From Labilithrix luteola (GTDB taxonomy: Bacteria; Myxococcota_A; Polyangia; Polyangiales; Polyangiaceae), in assembly GCA_026225435.1 (NCBI GenBank), contig JAMFST010001369.1, positions 1 through 7,501 of the forward strand: 7,501 nucleotides of DNA, given 5' to 3'. Numbering within the stretch: position 1 is the first letter of the stretch; the number at the start of each line of letters is the position of its first letter. The translations under genes were made by a program, and so were the position numbers. This document shows positions 5,148 through 7,501 of the stretch, piece by piece. Below the pieces are notes generated by a model. That model was not told the DNA's origin. It worked only from the letters and a program-made list of their open reading frames with translations, and did no database searches.

Positions 5148-5801
5148 TCACAGCGAGGGCGCGCGATCGAACGACACGCTGAAGGCGAACCCGCGCATGC
5201 GGCGGTCGTCACCGAACCAGCGCCAGTACTCCTCGCCGAACACCTGCGCGGCGAAGCGCAGCCCGCCGAAGCGCAGGCCCACGTCGGCGTGCGCGCGGGG
5301 CGACAGAGACTGCGCGCTCCACTTGGTGTCGAAATCGTCGAAGCTGGCGAGCGAGAGCGACACGCCGGCGCCGAGCTCGATCGGCCCCACGTACACGCCG
5401 CCGGTCACGTCGGGGGCGAGGAGCACGAAGGAGAAGCTCTTCGAGTCGAAGGCGCGGAAGCTGCTGACGCTGTTTCCGAGGAGAAAGAGGTGCTGGTGGC
5501 GCAGCTCGATCTCGCGCCCCAGGCGCAGCTCCCAGCCGCGCTGGGCGTAATCGGTGGAGGTGTTGCGCGCCTGGAAGAAGCCGACGGCGAGCGAGCTGCC
5601 GGTGAAGGCGCGGCGCACGTCGAAGGGGCTGAGCGCCGCTGCGCGGGTGTCGTCGGCGCCTTCGGTGTCGACCGCGCCGAGCGACTGGGCCAGGCCCGAG
5701 GGCCGGTCGCTCTCCGGAGCCTGCTCCGTCTGCGCGGAGGCGGGGGCCGCGCCAAGCAGCGCAGCGAGCAAGATCTCGCCGATGACGGGACCGACACGCA
5801 C
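5148..5801 (-). CDS. Predicted outer-membrane beta-barrel protein, 217 aa
   Basis: A signal peptide (residues 1-23, ending ASA before Gln24) precedes a polar, acidic stretch to about 65. The rest alternates hydrophobic and polar residues in short strands: SSLAVGFFQARN, GWELRLGREIELRHQHLFLL, SFSFVLLAPDVTGGVYVGPI, ELGAGVSLSLASF, ADVGLRFGGLRFAAQVFGEE, and the closing GFAFSVSFDR followed by APSL. This suits an outer-membrane barrel of unknown function. The start is GTG at 5801: an in-frame TAA at 5813-5811 excludes anything earlier, and TAAGG (5813-5809) lies 7 bp before it as a partial Shine-Dalgarno. The gene is divergent from the amidase gene with 57 bp between starts. The ending V-x-FDR resembles that of the barrel at 2358-3083, which hints at a shared type but not proven homology. 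Confidence 0.78.
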   Translation of the reverse strand: MRVGPVIGEILLAALLGAAPASAQTEQAPESDRPSGLAQSLGAVDTEGADDTRAAALSPFDVRRAFTGSSLAVGFFQARNTSTDYAQRGWELRLGREIELRHQHLFLLGNSVSSFRAFDSKSFSFVLLAPDVTGGVYVGPIELGAGVSLSLASFDDFDTKWSAQSLSPRAHADVGLRFGGLRFAAQVFGEEYWRWFGDDRRMRGFAFSVSFDRAPSL

Positions 5802-5858
5802 GCCACGGCCTTACACGCATCCCCCCCCAAAGTCTGCTAACTACTGGTTGTTTCGTCG
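5802..5858. promoter_or_regulatory. 57-bp divergent intergenic region with a C8 tract
   Basis: This short region must hold, or overlap, the start signals of both the leftward barrel gene (GTG 5801) and the rightward amidase gene (ATG 5859). It contains a run of eight C (5821-5828) and a relatively AT-rich stretch at 5829-5853. I find no convincing -35/-10 pair on either strand and no Shine-Dalgarno for the amidase, so promoters may lie inside the neighbouring genes or use other sigma factors. Confidence 0.35.
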
Positions 5859-7184
5859 ATGAATCCGCAGAGTCGCCACCAGCCCGAGATCACCGTCGAG
5901 CGCGCCCGCCGCGCCATCGCTCACGACAACGCGAGGCTGCGCGCCCTCCTGCTCGTGCTCGACCCGCCGCTGCGCGATCCGTCGGCCCCCGACGACGCGC
6001 CGCTGGCCGGCGTCCCTTACTCGCTCAAGGACACCTGGGACGTCGAGGGCTACGTGACCACCGGTGGCTCGTGGCGCCATCGCGCGCGCGTCAGCGACAG
6101 CAGCTCGACCATCAGCCGCGCGCTGCAGAAGGCCGGCGCCGTCCTCGTCGGCAAGAGCAACCTGTCGGACCTCGCCTTCGCCGGTGAAGCGGCCAGCTAC
6201 GTCGGCGGGCGCACGCTCAACCCGAGCGATCCCACGCGCACCGCGGGCGGGAGCAGCGGCGGGGCGGCGGCGGCCGTGGCCAGCGGAATGGCCGTCTTCG
6301 ACTGGGGCGGCGACTTCGGCGGCTCGATCCGCATGCCCGCGGCCTGCTGCGGCGTCGTCGGACTGCGCCTGTCGAGCGAGGCCTGGCCGCTCGAAGGGCA
6401 GCACTTTCCTCGCTCGCCGGACATCTTCCGCTCGATGCTCGGCTGGGGGCCGATCGCCCGCACGGTGGACGACTGCGCCCGGGTGGTGAACGCCGTGCGC
6501 ACCGTCGCCCCCGAGCTGCGCGTGCCCATCCCGCTGCCGCAGCTGGGGAGCACCGCGGTCATCTACGCGCCCGACAAGAAGACCACGGGCGCCTGGAGCA
6601 CCTTCTCCGCCGACGTCACCCGCGCGCTCGACCGCGCCCAGGTCACCTACACCCACGAGCACCAGCTGCCGGCGCCGCGCGAGGCGACGCAGGTGTTCAA
6701 TCGCTACCTGTGCGCGCACTTCGGCGACATGCGCGACCTCGGTGAGATGACCCTCGGCGCGGGCTGGTCGGCCTTCGTCCTCGGGCTCGCGTCCGGGGGG
6801 CGGCTCGATCGACGGCTGCATCCCGTCTCCGGTCTCAACTTCCTCCTGTGCGAGATCGGCAACCGCACGCTCTTCCGCGACGCCGTCGAGGCGGATCGTC
6901 AGCGGCAGCAGGTCTGCGACGGCGCCACGCGCACCTTCCGCGACGGTGGGCTCGTGGTCAGCCCGACGCTCACCTATCCGGCGCCGCGTCATGGCCGCGC
7001 CGAATTCACGCCGCACCTGCAGGCCTTCTGCAAGCTGGGAAACCTCGTCGACGCGACGGCGATCGCCGTCCCCTTCGGCACCTTCGACGACGGGTTGCCG
7101 CGGTCGGTGCAGGTGATGGGGCCTCCCGGCTCGGAGCAGCAGGTGATGGCGCTCGCCCGGAAGCTCGAGGCGGCTTACAGATAA
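5859..7184 (+). CDS. Amidase signature (AS) family hydrolase, 441 aa
   Basis: This is an amidase-signature enzyme that hydrolyses a C-N amide bond through a Ser-cisSer-Lys triad. Lys57 is in GVPYSLKD, cis-Ser132 in the Gly/Ser loop GGSSGGAAAAVASG, and nucleophile Ser156 in DFGGSIRMPA. The spacings of 75 and 24 residues equal those of fatty acid amide hydrolase (Lys142, Ser217, Ser241), so the active site looks complete. Residues 153-156 (FGGS) form the oxyanion hole. The C-terminal AIAVPFGTFDDGLPRSVQVMGPP is also typical. There is no signal peptide, so it is cytoplasmic. Family members act on many substrates (acylamides, aryl amides, Gln-tRNA as GatA), and the sequence after the nucleophile (GLRLSSEAWPLEG) departs from the usual G-RPS-G-P form, so the substrate cannot be named. 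The length is slightly below the usual 450-500. The first in-frame ATG after a TAA (5838) is 5859; no ribosome-binding site is evident. Confidence 0.93.
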   Translation: MNPQSRHQPEITVERARRAIAHDNARLRALLLVLDPPLRDPSAPDDAPLAGVPYSLKDTWDVEGYVTTGGSWRHRARVSDSSSTISRALQKAGAVLVGKSNLSDLAFAGEAASYVGGRTLNPSDPTRTAGGSSGGAAAAVASGMAVFDWGGDFGGSIRMPAACCGVVGLRLSSEAWPLEGQHFPRSPDIFRSMLGWGPIARTVDDCARVVNAVRTVAPELRVPIPLPQLGSTAVIYAPDKKTTGAWSTFSADVTRALDRAQVTYTHEHQLPAPREATQVFNRYLCAHFGDMRDLGEMTLGAGWSAFVLGLASGGRLDRRLHPVSGLNFLLCEIGNRTLFRDAVEADRQRQQVCDGATRTFRDGGLVVSPTLTYPAPRHGRAEFTPHLQAFCKLGNLVDATAIAVPFGTFDDGLPRSVQVMGPPGSEQQVMALARKLEAAYR

Positions 7185-7189
7185 GGGGC

Positions 7190-7501
7190 GTGGACGCGCT
7201 CGCTGCTTCCTTCTTCGCGGGTCGATCGCCGGAGCTGGCGGTCGATGTCGAGGAGGTCAGCGCTGCGCTCGACGAGGTCGCCGCCAGCGCGCGCCGGGCC
7301 TGGCCCGCGCTGCAGGTCGACGACGCGCAGCTCGGCCAGGCGCTCGCGGCGCGCCTGGAGGCGGAGATCGACGTCGCGGTGGCGCTCCGCCGCCTGCACG
7401 TGAGCGACGTGTACTTCGTGCTCGCCTGCGCCGCGCACCAGCGAGCCGCGCTCGACGTGTTCGAGAACGATCACCTGCGGGAGCTGGAGGGGGCGCTCAC
7501 C
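7190..7501 (+). CDS. Sigma-70-like factor of the Myxococcales type, N-terminal 104 residues (continues beyond window)
   Basis: GTG at 7190, 5 bp after the amidase stop, opens a frame that is still open at the window end. The product is Ala/Leu/Glu/Arg-rich and helical: a leader, then ARRAWPALQVDDAQLGQALA, ARLEAEIDVAVALRRLHVSD, and VYFVLACAAHQRAALDVFEN followed by DHLRELEGAL. The last stretch matches the pattern I recall at the start of a myxobacterial family of sigma-70-like proteins (a 'D-Y-ACA-G---A---FE---L--L--AL' pattern leading into region 2). The DNA-binding parts lie outside the window, so this is a tentative name. GTG is chosen because no ATG precedes it in frame; the AAGGGG just before it (7183-7188) is too close for a normal ribosome-binding site, so the true start could be coupled to the amidase stop or lie elsewhere. 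The spacing suggests cotranscription with the amidase. Confidence 0.6.
   Translation, partial: MDALAASFFAGRSPELAVDVEEVSAALDEVAASARRAWPALQVDDAQLGQALAARLEAEIDVAVALRRLHVSDVYFVLACAAHQRAALDVFENDHLRELEGALT

Noticed and set aside
5209..5830. Alternative minus-strand frames over the 217-aa barrel gene starting at ATG 5820 or TTG 5830
   Set aside because: They are Arg/Pro/Ser-rich with no signal peptide or strand pattern, while the GTG 5801 frame has a signal peptide and barrel-like strands. Length change of the C8 tract cannot connect them because of a TAA at 5813-5811.
5841..7016. A 391-codon minus-strand frame opposite the amidase
   Set aside because: The plus strand carries the complete amidase triad with correct spacing; the minus frame has no recognisable domain.
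7175..7474. A 99-codon minus-strand frame opposite the sigma-like gene
   Set aside because: The plus-strand frame continues the amidase operon and has a sigma-factor-like helical pattern; the minus frame is rich in Arg/Glu/His without any family signal.

Overview
The window is high-GC DNA whose genes point to a myxobacterium (Myxococcota, probably the Polyangia side). The grounds are a transmembrane Hanks-type Ser/Thr kinase with a long low-complexity N-terminus and a periplasmic C-terminal domain, several signal-peptide-bearing predicted beta-barrel proteins, a TRL-like small lipoprotein, and the first 104 codons of what looks like a Myxococcales-type sigma-70 factor. This assignment rests on recalled family patterns; no search was run.

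Layout. Positions 1-5801 are read leftward (minus strand) and 5859-7501 rightward. In minus-strand transcription order the leftward part is: (i) a 217-aa predicted outer-membrane beta-barrel protein (5801-5148); (ii) a 107-aa TRL-like protein (5044-4721); (iii) a 68-aa lipoprotein (4582-4376) with its own good sigma-70-type promoter and a strong intrinsic terminator; (iv) a lipoprotein of about 161 aa whose start codon is unclear (about 4310-3825), translationally coupled by an ATGA overlap to (v) a 215-aa exported protein (3828-3181); then, after a 97-bp gap with an inverted repeat, (vi) a 241-aa predicted outer-membrane protein (3083-2358), (vii) the membrane Ser/Thr kinase (2334-154) and (viii) an unidentified gene that overlaps the kinase stop by GTGA and leaves the window at base 1. 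Rightward lie an amidase-signature enzyme (5859-7184) and, 5 bp after its stop, the sigma-factor-like gene (7190 onward).

Biological reading. Six genes in a row encode exported or envelope proteins, and they lead into a kinase with a cytoplasmic catalytic domain, one membrane helix and a periplasmic domain carrying the protein's only two cysteines. An outer-membrane barrel, a membrane kinase and an unknown partner in one tight operon would suit envelope sensing; this is inferred from gene order. The amidase has the full Lys-cisSer-Ser triad and should be active on an unknown amide. No stretch longer than about 140 bp lacks a gene, and I see no tRNA, rRNA, CRISPR, insertion sequence or phage feature. 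The oddest single point is gene (iv): an intact lipoprotein signal with no ATG, GTG or TTG in frame, starting right at the T-tract of the preceding terminator.
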